Positions 24,749 through 32,832 of a DNA stretch of 64,000 bases are shown here, piece after piece; position 1 is the stretch's first letter; every line of letters begins with the position of its first letter. This stretch comes from Spirosoma arboris. Its GTDB lineage: Bacteria; Bacteroidota; Bacteroidia; Cytophagales; Spirosomataceae. Location of the stretch: assembly GCF_009754945.1 (NCBI RefSeq), contig NZ_WPIN01000012.1, forward strand, positions 186,001-250,000, read 5' to 3'. Under the pieces are notes generated by a model. It worked only from the letters and a program-made list of their open reading frames with translations. It did no database searches and was not told the origin of the DNA. The position numbers and the translations under genes were made by a program.

Positions 24749-27355
24749 CTATTCAGACCGAAGAGAACGTACTGGATTCATTAGGGCCGCTTTCACACTT
24801 TGAAAGCTCACTGTCAATAACGTAATCGCCAGAGCACCAGCGCCCGATACGGCAAAAATCCACCAGGATAACTCTGTTCGATAGTCATATTTCTGAAGCC
24901 AGTTGTTGAGAAAGTAGTAAGCGATAGGCGTAGCGATACCAAAGGCTATTATGACTAGAATCACAAAATCTTTTGACAATAATCCCCACAGATTCAGGAC
25001 GGAAGCCCCTAATACTTTCCGCACGCCAATTTCCTTTGTACGCTGTTCGGCAATGAATGAAGCCAGTCCAAAAATGCCTAAACAGCTAATAAAAATGGCC
25101 AGGACCGCAAAGAAGGACGCCAGCTTGCCGATCCGTTCTTCATCCCCGAATTTTTTGGCGTATTCGTCATCAATGAACCTGTACTCAAACGGAATAGCCG
25201 AGTTGTATTTTTTGAACACTCGTTCAATTGTTCCAATCGCATCGCTACTCGGCGTATTTGGGTTAATTTTGAGAATGATCGTGTTGAGGTCGCCTTTTCT
25301 GAGGTAGAAAAACGTTTGTTTGATGGGGTCATACGGGTTTTGCGTCACCATGTTTTTGACGACTCCAACGACATGTACCAGTTTATCTCCCCATTTTATA
25401 GTTTCGCCGATGGGCTGTTTCATGCCCATGTAGTTTACAGCCGCTTCATTGACGATGACGCCTGATGAATCGCTCGCAAAGTCGGTTGAGAAATCCCGAC
25501 CTTCTTTAATTTTCCAGTCGACCGTTTTGCCAAAATCCTGTGTTACGCCCAACGTTACAAACTCCTCCTGCATGGCGGGATCTTTCCCTTTCCAACTCAA
25601 TCCACTATTGGTCAGATACGTATTGGTTATCTGCGTTTCCGATTCGGCTACGTTCAACACAGCGCCTGTCTCTAGCAAATCGTCTCGAAAGGCCTGAAAA
25701 TGATTCCGAATATCGCCCGCATTAATGGTCAGCAAACTACTTCGGTTATAGCCAATCGGGCGGTTCTTTGCGTACTGAATTTGACGAAACACGATGAGCG
25801 TTCCGATGATCAACGTAACAGATACGGTAAATTGAACGACCACTAATAGTTTACGGGGAACGGCGGCAAACCGACCAACTCGAAACCGGCCCTTCAGGAC
25901 TTTGACGGGCTGAAATGACGACAAATACAATGCCGGATAACTACCAGCAATCAGGCCCGTAAGCAGACTGAATCCTACGCCTATTAGCCAGAAGGCAGGC
26001 GTTTCCCAAAGAATTGCCATCTGTTTATCAGCCACTTCATTGAAAACAGGAAGGATGAGCTGTACCAACAGCAAGGACAGCAAAAAAGCAATGATTACAA
26101 CTAATAGCGATTCGCTAAAAAATTGACTTACCAGTTGACTCCGAACAGAACCGACTGCTTTACGGATACCTACTTCTTTAGCTCGTTTCTCGGAGCGAGC
26201 CGTGCTTAAATTCATAAAATTGATACAGGCCAGCAGCAGCACAAACAGGCCAATAATGCCAAATAACCAAACATATTGAATGCGACCACCGGACGTAATG
26301 CCGTTCTTAAACTCGGAATACAGATGCCAGTTTCTCATCGGTTGAAGGAAAATCTCAGGATTATTCCGCGCTCCTTCCTTACCGACCCTATTCCGTTTAG
26401 CATGCTTAATGAGGGCCGAGACCGTATTCATATCGGCCTTGTCAGCCACTTGAGCAAATGTCTGAAACCAACTGGCACCCCAGGGATTTTGGAGAATTTG
26501 TTCTAGTCCTTGACTTTTTACCATTAACTCCCAGGGAGCAATAAATGACAGATTGGCAAAGCTGGAATTAGTGGGCAAATCTTCGTAAACGCCCGTTATT
26601 TTCACATCCAGCTTATTATCAAGCCGGATGATTTTATTCAGCGGATCGGCATTACCAAAAAATGCCTTTGCTACTGATTTTGAGAGCAGAATTGAATTAA
26701 TGTCCTGTAAGCCAGAAAGTGACCCTTTCAGCATCGTCAGCGAGAGCATGTCGGGGGCTTCTGCCTCCATATAATTGCCGCCCTTCGTTAGCTTCTTTTC
26801 GCCGAGCGATAATAAATGGTCACCTATCCAGCCTGCTCGTACTACATAGGTAAAGTTATTGCCATAGGTCGTTCGCAGTTCAGGTCCAAGTGGCATGGCT
26901 ACGTTCGACCAGGTCTGAACTTCGCCGTCAAAGGTTTGATTCTGCATGACCTGGGCAATTCGGTCGTAGTTCGGGAAGGATTTATCGAACGATATTTCGT
27001 CATAAACCCAAAGGCCAATGAGCATCGCCACGGCCATACCCACAGCTAATCCACCAATGTTGATGAATGAATACACCTTGTTTTTGACCAGGTTACGAAG
27101 AGCGATTTTGAGATAATTACGTAGCATATCAGGACTTAGGAAAAAGGTGGTCGGATATTGGGATGGGGTACGTTTAATCATCGAAGGCCGCACATAAGCC
27201 AGCACTTCCCGCCAGTAACGCCGTCGGGCGTTGGTTTCTCCATATTTCGCTACTCGAAGTGCATAGCGTTCATGCAAGTCGCCGAGCACCTCTTCCCGAA
27301 GATGAGGAGCACAGAACCAGTTAAGAAGACGGTCAGCTAAGCGGGGCGGGGTCAT
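24749..27355 (-). CDS. P1: prefix-domain FtsX permease with two modules, last gene of the array
   Basis: Inner-membrane permease, 868 aa, ATPase-less 'orphan' type. The prefix domain (1-62) carries WFCAPHLREEVLGDLHERYA. A FFLSPD linker leads to Met77 (MLRNYLKIA). Module 1 has TM1 at about 96-117, a periplasmic PCD domain to about 350 and a three-TM FtsX domain with coupling motif KEVGIRKAVGS. Module 2 repeats this from about 505 (KEIGVRKVLGA), ending PVRSLRSE. The GGLAVGMAVAMLIGLW TM1 places it with P4, P5, P9 and P10. It starts 81 bp after the P2 stop. The doubled architecture recalls the acidobacterial duplicated orphan permeases (ADOP). Substrate and energy source are unknown. Confidence 0.93.
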   Translation of the reverse strand: MTPPRLADRLLNWFCAPHLREEVLGDLHERYALRVAKYGETNARRRYWREVLAYVRPSMIKRTPSQYPTTFFLSPDMLRNYLKIALRNLVKNKVYSFINIGGLAVGMAVAMLIGLWVYDEISFDKSFPNYDRIAQVMQNQTFDGEVQTWSNVAMPLGPELRTTYGNNFTYVVRAGWIGDHLLSLGEKKLTKGGNYMEAEAPDMLSLTMLKGSLSGLQDINSILLSKSVAKAFFGNADPLNKIIRLDNKLDVKITGVYEDLPTNSSFANLSFIAPWELMVKSQGLEQILQNPWGASWFQTFAQVADKADMNTVSALIKHAKRNRVGKEGARNNPEIFLQPMRNWHLYSEFKNGITSGGRIQYVWLFGIIGLFVLLLACINFMNLSTARSEKRAKEVGIRKAVGSVRSQLVSQFFSESLLVVIIAFLLSLLLVQLILPVFNEVADKQMAILWETPAFWLIGVGFSLLTGLIAGSYPALYLSSFQPVKVLKGRFRVGRFAAVPRKLLVVVQFTVSVTLIIGTLIVFRQIQYAKNRPIGYNRSSLLTINAGDIRNHFQAFRDDLLETGAVLNVAESETQITNTYLTNSGLSWKGKDPAMQEEFVTLGVTQDFGKTVDWKIKEGRDFSTDFASDSSGVIVNEAAVNYMGMKQPIGETIKWGDKLVHVVGVVKNMVTQNPYDPIKQTFFYLRKGDLNTIILKINPNTPSSDAIGTIERVFKKYNSAIPFEYRFIDDEYAKKFGDEERIGKLASFFAVLAIFISCLGIFGLASFIAEQRTKEIGVRKVLGASVLNLWGLLSKDFVILVIIAFGIATPIAYYFLNNWLQKYDYRTELSWWIFAVSGAGALAITLLTVSFQSVKAALMNPVRSLRSE

Positions 27356-27363
27356 GGCTTTGG

Positions 27364-27430
27364 GCAGGGAGCGCGGTGCATGGGGCGGGGAGCACCGAGC
27401 ATGGCTTTACCCCTGCCCCGCGCTCCCTGC
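27364..27430. repeat. hairpin, GTGGAGCA/GGAGCGCGG family (copy 2), P2/P1 junction
   Basis: Arms GCAGGGAGCGCGG (27364-27376) and CCGCGCTCCCTGC (27418-27430) enclose a second small stem, GGTGC...GCACC. It begins 9 bp before the P1 start on the coding strand. Confidence 0.7.
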
Positions 27431-27436
27431 TCCACG

Positions 27437-30064
27437 CTATTCAGATCGTAGGGAAGTAACTGGATTCATCAAAGCAGCTTTTACACTTTGGAAGCTTACT
27501 GTCAGCAGGGCGATTAGTATCGCGAGCAAACCCGCCAGTCCGAAAATCCACCAGGATAATTCTTCTTTGTAGGCAAACCCCTGCAACCATTTATCCATTG
27601 CCCACCACGAAATCGGGGTCGCAATGACAATGGCGATGACCACGAGCCTGAGAAATTCGTTGGACAGCAAACCGACAATGCTGGCGACCGATGCCCCTAA
27701 TACCTTTCGCACTCCGATTTCTTTCGTACGCTGTTCGGCGGTGAAGGAAGCCAGTCCAAACAAGCCTAAACAGGCAATGAAGATGGCAAGAAAGGCGAAG
27801 TAGTTGATCAGTGTACCAACAATCTGTTCGCTTTTGTACATACGTTGAAATTCCTGATCAGCAAAGGAATACGTAAATGGAATCTTCGGATTAAGCTGTT
27901 TACAGAGCGTTTCCAGGCTCGCCAGTGCCTGTTTGGTCTGGCCGGGTTGGGTGCGTACCATCAGATTACCATAGGTATTATTTTCGCCAAACCACATAAT
28001 GATAGGCTTGATGGGTTCATGTAAGGATTGAAAGTGGAAATCCTGCACAACACCGATGATTTTGCCGGGCTTTCCCCAGAATGTTAGCGGCTGACCGACT
28101 GGCGATCCGGCGGTCCGGTTTTTGTAGCCGATACGCTGCGCAGCCTGTTCGTTAATCACATACCCTCCTGAATCGGTTGAAAACGCACGAGAAAAATAGC
28201 GCCCTCCCATTAATTTCATATTCAGCACCTTATCCATATCGTAGCCGACCGAAACCTGTGCAAAACCAACACTAACCGTTGGATCTTTCCCTGGCCAGTC
28301 GACCCAGGTTGTATTACTTCCTATATCACCAGGTTGGTAGTCCATTCGGGAAACGCCCTGAATACCCGGCATCCGTTGTAGTTCCTGCTTTAGCGTCGCG
28401 TATTTTGGCAATAAATCGCCTTCCATCGGGACATAAATCAGGTTTTCCCGGTCGAAACCCAGATTTTTTGTCTGAATGAAATTGACCTGACGATACACCA
28501 CAAACGTACCAATAATCAAGAGCATCGAAATCACAAACTGAAATACGACTAACCCTTCCCGAAACCGAGTTGCCCCCGGCCGAATGGTCAATAAGCCCTT
28601 TAATACACGTACCGGCTGTAACGACGACAGAAATAAAGCTGGATAACTGCCTGCCACAATACCCGTAATGGCCACAATACAGCCCAGGGCTACCCAAAAG
28701 TCTACCTCCGCAAAAGGCATCGCCACTTGTTTGCCACTCAGTTGATTAAAGCTCGGCAATAACAAACCGACCAGTAAAAGTGCCACCAGAACAGCTACGA
28801 TGGTAAGTAAAAGTGTTTCTCCCAAAAACTGTGTGATCAGCCAGGATCGCTCGGCGCCCACTACTTTGCGGATACCCACTTCTTTGGCCCGCTTAGCCGA
28901 GCGGGCTGTACTTAAATTCATGAAGTTGATGCAGGCAATCAACAACATAAACACAGCTACGATGCTTAAGAGACGTACATAGTCGATGCGCCCACCCGAA
29001 ATTTCTCCGTTCTCCGTTTGGTCGTGCAGGTAGATATCGTTAAACGGTTGAAGAAACAACTCAACATCGAACTGGCTGGCATTTTTTGAATTTATGCCCA
29101 GGTAGCTCCGCAGAAAATGTTTGATTTTGGCTTCGAAAGCGGGTACATCCGCGTCGGGGCGGAGTTGAACAAATGTCCACGGACTTGGATTGCCCCATCC
29201 GCTGGCCCAGGTATGCTGACGTTTCATAAAATCCTCCCAGGGAAGCAGGAAATCATAGTTTTGCGAGGTGTTCGGAGGCAAATTCTCAAAAACAGCGGTA
29301 ACCTGATAATCATCCTTATTTTCAATGCGAATGGATTTACCCATAGCCGCCTGAGGGCTGCCAAAATAGGATTCCGCCAATTTCCGGGAGATGGCCAGAC
29401 CGTTGGGCGATTTCAGCGCAGTCTCAGGAGAGCCGATCAATAAGGGAACACTGAATAACTTGAACCAGTCGGCCCCTACCCAATCGCCCACCTCCTTGTT
29501 AATTTTATTGCCTACACTAAATGCCATGTGTGCATGCCGATTCGTATAACCCGTTGCGCGTACGATTTCTGGAAATTTCTTCGGCAGTTCCTGTGCCATA
29601 AGTGCCGGTGTCGATGGCATAGCCATTCGTTTACCATCAGATAATTGCCGCCACATAACTCGATACAACTGTGGCCCGTTGGCGTGGTAGCGATCTACAC
29701 TGAGTTCATCCCGTACCCATAGAAAAATCAGCAGACTACAGGTCAGCCCCAGTGCCAGCCCCAGAATATTAATAAGTGAAAAAGATTTGTTCCGCCAGAA
29801 GCTGCGAAGAGCGATTTTGAGATAATTACGTAGCATGTCAGGACTCAGGAAAAAAGGTGATGAGAACTCACTAGATTGTCGTTTAATCATCGAAGGCCGC
29901 ACATAAGCCAGCACTTCGCGCCAATACCGTCGTCGGGCATTGGTTTCTCCATATTTCGCTGCCCGAAGTGCATACCGTTCATGCAGGTCGCCGAGCACCT
30001 CTTCCCGAAGGTGAGGAGCACAGAACCAGTTGAGCAGGCGGTTAGCGAAACGGGGCGGTTTCAT
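27437..30064 (-). CDS. P2: prefix-domain FtsX permease with two modules
   Basis: 875 aa from MKPPRFANRLL; the 13 extra upstream codons lie in the junction hairpin and are rejected. The prefix is nearly the same as in P1, followed by the FFLSPD linker and Met77. TM1 is of the other type (ILGLALGLTCSLLIFLWVRDELSVDRYHANGPQLYR). Both coupling motifs are intact (KEVGIRKVVGA, KEIGVRKVLGA) and the end is PVTSLRSE. P8, six genes away, is its closest relative: the two share TM1, the RYHANGPQLYR segment and long stretches of the PCD (ETALKTPN/ETALKSPN, QPFNDIYLH/QPFEDVYLH). It starts 86 bp after the P3 stop. Confidence 0.93.
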   Translation of the reverse strand: MKPPRFANRLLNWFCAPHLREEVLGDLHERYALRAAKYGETNARRRYWREVLAYVRPSMIKRQSSEFSSPFFLSPDMLRNYLKIALRSFWRNKSFSLINILGLALGLTCSLLIFLWVRDELSVDRYHANGPQLYRVMWRQLSDGKRMAMPSTPALMAQELPKKFPEIVRATGYTNRHAHMAFSVGNKINKEVGDWVGADWFKLFSVPLLIGSPETALKSPNGLAISRKLAESYFGSPQAAMGKSIRIENKDDYQVTAVFENLPPNTSQNYDFLLPWEDFMKRQHTWASGWGNPSPWTFVQLRPDADVPAFEAKIKHFLRSYLGINSKNASQFDVELFLQPFNDIYLHDQTENGEISGGRIDYVRLLSIVAVFMLLIACINFMNLSTARSAKRAKEVGIRKVVGAERSWLITQFLGETLLLTIVAVLVALLLVGLLLPSFNQLSGKQVAMPFAEVDFWVALGCIVAITGIVAGSYPALFLSSLQPVRVLKGLLTIRPGATRFREGLVVFQFVISMLLIIGTFVVYRQVNFIQTKNLGFDRENLIYVPMEGDLLPKYATLKQELQRMPGIQGVSRMDYQPGDIGSNTTWVDWPGKDPTVSVGFAQVSVGYDMDKVLNMKLMGGRYFSRAFSTDSGGYVINEQAAQRIGYKNRTAGSPVGQPLTFWGKPGKIIGVVQDFHFQSLHEPIKPIIMWFGENNTYGNLMVRTQPGQTKQALASLETLCKQLNPKIPFTYSFADQEFQRMYKSEQIVGTLINYFAFLAIFIACLGLFGLASFTAEQRTKEIGVRKVLGASVASIVGLLSNEFLRLVVIAIVIATPISWWAMDKWLQGFAYKEELSWWIFGLAGLLAILIALLTVSFQSVKAALMNPVTSLRSE

Positions 30065-30075
30065 GGAGTGAGCTT

Positions 30076-30134
30076 GGAGCGCGGTGCAGGGGGCGGGGTG
30101 CACCGAGCCTGGTTTTGGCCCTGCTCCGTGCTCC
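30076..30134. repeat. hairpin, GTGGAGCA/GGAGCGCGG family (copy 3), P3/P2 junction
   Basis: GGAGCGCGGTGCAGGG (30076-30091) pairs at 14 of 16 bases with 30119-30134. The composition and internal GGTGC/GCACC stem match the P2/P1 hairpin. Confidence 0.65.
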
Positions 30135-30150
30135 TTGCCCCACGCCCACC

Positions 30151-32760
30151 CTATTCAGATCGTAGAGAGGTAACTGGATTCATGATAGCTGCTTTGATAG
30201 ACTGGTAGCTAACAACCAGTAGCGTAATCGCGATGATCGAAGTACCCGTTAACAGGTAAATACTGGCCCCGACATCAATACGGTAAGCGAACGTCGACAA
30301 CCATTTTGTCACGACCCACCCGGCAACCGGAAACGCGATAACCATAGCGATCACGACCAGTTTCAGGAAATCTTTGGATAGCATCACAACGATATTATCA
30401 GCGGAAGCACCCACTACTTTCCGAATCCCGATTTCTTTCTGTCGTCGCTGTGCCGTAAACGCCGTTAAGCCAAACAGCCCCAGGCAGGAGATGACAATAG
30501 CCAATCCAGCAAAGTAGCGGGATAGAACTGCCACTCGCTGTTCCGAGGCATACAAGGTCTGGTAATCCTGATCCACAAACTTGTAATCGAAGGGAAGTCC
30601 TTGATTGTAGCGTTTATAAAGTTGCTCAATCTGACTCAGAACGGCCTTTTCTTTTCCCGCTTTAATTTTTACGAGGATATTACTGGCATGAGGCTCAAAG
30701 CTTAAAAAGAAAGGTGCTACTTTTTTATACAGTGACTCAAAATTAAAGTCTTTAATGATGCCAACAATTTGCTTTTTAGCTCCCCACATCGTCACCGTTT
30801 TACCAATCGGATTTTTAAGTCCCATAGCGGCAATAGCGGCTTCGTTAAAGATTACTTTTGAACTGTCGGAACCAAAATTCCTTGAAAAAGAACGCCCTTT
30901 TGTTACATTAAGATTTAACGTTTCGACAAGGTCATAATCTACGTACAAACCGCTAAATTCAACCCGTTCTGTTTTACCTTCCCAATCAATGCCTCCGCCC
31001 CCACTATGGCTACCAATTAAATCGCCACTCATGCTTGAGGCATTTACGACGTCAGGAATCGCTTTTACTTCGGCAAGAAAAGCTTGCTGGTGGTCTTTGA
31101 TTTTTCCTTCATTCGAGAAATGAATAATATTCTCCTTGTTATAACCTAAGTTTTTGGTCTGAACAAATTCCATCTGTTTGTAAATAACCAAAACGCCAAC
31201 AATAAACAGGACTGACAAGGCAAATTGAAATACGACCAGTCCTTTGCGTATCCACAACTGACTTAACGACGTTTGCAATTTGCCTTTCAGTACGGTCACA
31301 GGTTTGAAACCCGACAAATAAAAGGCAGGATAACTCCCCGCTAGAAGCCCCGTAATGAGCGTGATTATGAGAATGATAAGTCCAGGCTTAGGGTCAAAAC
31401 TAAGGCTGAGTTGCTTTCCGGTGACGTCGTTGAATACGGGAAGGGCAAGAGAAACAAGCAGGAGTGCGACCAATAAGGACAAAAAACTCATCAAGGTAGA
31501 CTCACCCAAATACTGAAAAACAAGCGTTGATCGGGTGGCTCCAACTACTTTTTTAACGCCCACTTCTTTCATTCGTTTCGACGCTTTTGCCGTCGACAAA
31601 TTCATAAAATTGATGCAGGCAATAATCAATATGAATAGCGCTATCACGGAAAACAGTTTGACGTATTCAATTCGTCCACCGGTGGGCACGCCGTTTACAT
31701 AGACATTGTGCAGGTACTTATCAGAGTATCGTTGTAGAAATAGTCGACCAATCCAGTGCAGGTTTTTTGTGCCGTTTGCCGCTTTGAATTTATCCCTAAC
31801 AAACTCCTTGATTTTTGCATTGAATTTATCGGCATCAACACCTTCTTTTAGGGTAATATACACGGTGATTCGATTGCTATCCCAGTTGCTATCCATCGTG
31901 CTTTTTGCGAGATATAACTCGTTTGTCAGGAGTATATCAAACGTTTCGGATGAGTTATGCTGGGGTTTCTCAAATACACCAGCAATTTTATAATTGCCCG
32001 TATATTTTCCTTCATTCCAGTGAATGAGTTTATTGATTGCGTTTTCGGTGCTACCGAATAAGTTGGCAGCTAGTTCATCAGAAATTACGATCGAATTTTC
32101 ATCCCGAAGAACCTGATTTTTATTCCCCCGAATGAGGGAATACGAGAAGACATTGAAAAAGTCAGCCCCCGCAAACTTGCTCACCGCTTTCACATGTTTA
32201 TCGTCAACCGATACGATTCCATCAGATAACCCATCGGAGGTGGGGACGATGTGTTCTATTTCCGGCATCTCGGCAGCCAGCGCTGGCACAAGGAGGTCAG
32301 AATTATTTTCATACGTTTGAATGTCGTTTGGCCCCTCTTCCAGGTTCCTCATGATCTGATATAATCGACGATCATTCGCGTGAAATTTGTCAATCGTTAA
32401 TTCGTCGTTCACCCACAGGTAAATCATGACGATACACGCTAAACCCAGCGAAAGGCCAATTAAATTGAGAAACGTAAACAGGCGATCCTGCAGGAGATTT
32501 CGCCAGGCGATTTTGAGATAATTACGTAGCATATCAGGACTTAGGAAAAATGGGTTTGGAAACTCAGATGGTTGTCGTTTAATAATCGAAGGCCGTACAT
32601 AGGCCAGCACCTCGCGCCAATACCGCCGTTGGGCATTAGCTTCTCCATACTTCGCTGCCCGAAGTGCATAGCGTTCATGCAGGTCACCTAGCACCTCTTC
32701 CCGAAGATGAGGAGCACAGAACCAGTTGAGCAGGCGATCAGCTATATACGGCGGTTTCAT
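30151..32760 (-). CDS. P3: prefix-domain FtsX permease with two modules, AT-rich core
   Basis: 869 aa from MKPPYIADRLL. The prefix (1-62), FFLSPD linker and Met77 match P1 and P2, but TM1 (FLNLIGLSLGLACIVMIYLWV) and the PCD regions are its own. The coupling motifs are KEVGVKKVVGA, with Lys replacing the usual Arg in module 1, and KEIGIRKVVGA. The tail differs too (YLLTGTSIIAITLLVVSYQS) before PVTSLRSE. The core DNA is much more AT-rich than the ends: one 60-base sample at 30721 has 16 G/C, against 34 of 60 at 32581 in the prefix region. This suggests a core of different origin under an array-type N-terminus. Confidence 0.92.
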   Translation of the reverse strand: MKPPYIADRLLNWFCAPHLREEVLGDLHERYALRAAKYGEANAQRRYWREVLAYVRPSIIKRQPSEFPNPFFLSPDMLRNYLKIAWRNLLQDRLFTFLNLIGLSLGLACIVMIYLWVNDELTIDKFHANDRRLYQIMRNLEEGPNDIQTYENNSDLLVPALAAEMPEIEHIVPTSDGLSDGIVSVDDKHVKAVSKFAGADFFNVFSYSLIRGNKNQVLRDENSIVISDELAANLFGSTENAINKLIHWNEGKYTGNYKIAGVFEKPQHNSSETFDILLTNELYLAKSTMDSNWDSNRITVYITLKEGVDADKFNAKIKEFVRDKFKAANGTKNLHWIGRLFLQRYSDKYLHNVYVNGVPTGGRIEYVKLFSVIALFILIIACINFMNLSTAKASKRMKEVGVKKVVGATRSTLVFQYLGESTLMSFLSLLVALLLVSLALPVFNDVTGKQLSLSFDPKPGLIILIITLITGLLAGSYPAFYLSGFKPVTVLKGKLQTSLSQLWIRKGLVVFQFALSVLFIVGVLVIYKQMEFVQTKNLGYNKENIIHFSNEGKIKDHQQAFLAEVKAIPDVVNASSMSGDLIGSHSGGGGIDWEGKTERVEFSGLYVDYDLVETLNLNVTKGRSFSRNFGSDSSKVIFNEAAIAAMGLKNPIGKTVTMWGAKKQIVGIIKDFNFESLYKKVAPFFLSFEPHASNILVKIKAGKEKAVLSQIEQLYKRYNQGLPFDYKFVDQDYQTLYASEQRVAVLSRYFAGLAIVISCLGLFGLTAFTAQRRQKEIGIRKVVGASADNIVVMLSKDFLKLVVIAMVIAFPVAGWVVTKWLSTFAYRIDVGASIYLLTGTSIIAITLLVVSYQSIKAAIMNPVTSLRSE

Positions 32761-32762
32761 AA

Positions 32763-32831
32763 TGTAGTACCGACCGTCTCGGTCGGCTGTTAATACTTTT
32801 TATCAACCCGACCGGGACGGTCGGTACTACA
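32763..32831. repeat. hairpin, CCGACCG family (copy 1), P4/P3 junction
   Basis: The arm TGTAGTACCGACCGTCTCGG... (32763-32786) and its inverted copy (32808-32831) form a 24-bp stem with one internal mismatch zone and a loop of about 21 nt. It begins 3 bp from the P3 start and ends just before the P4 stop. Confidence 0.75.
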
Positions 32832-32832
32832 A

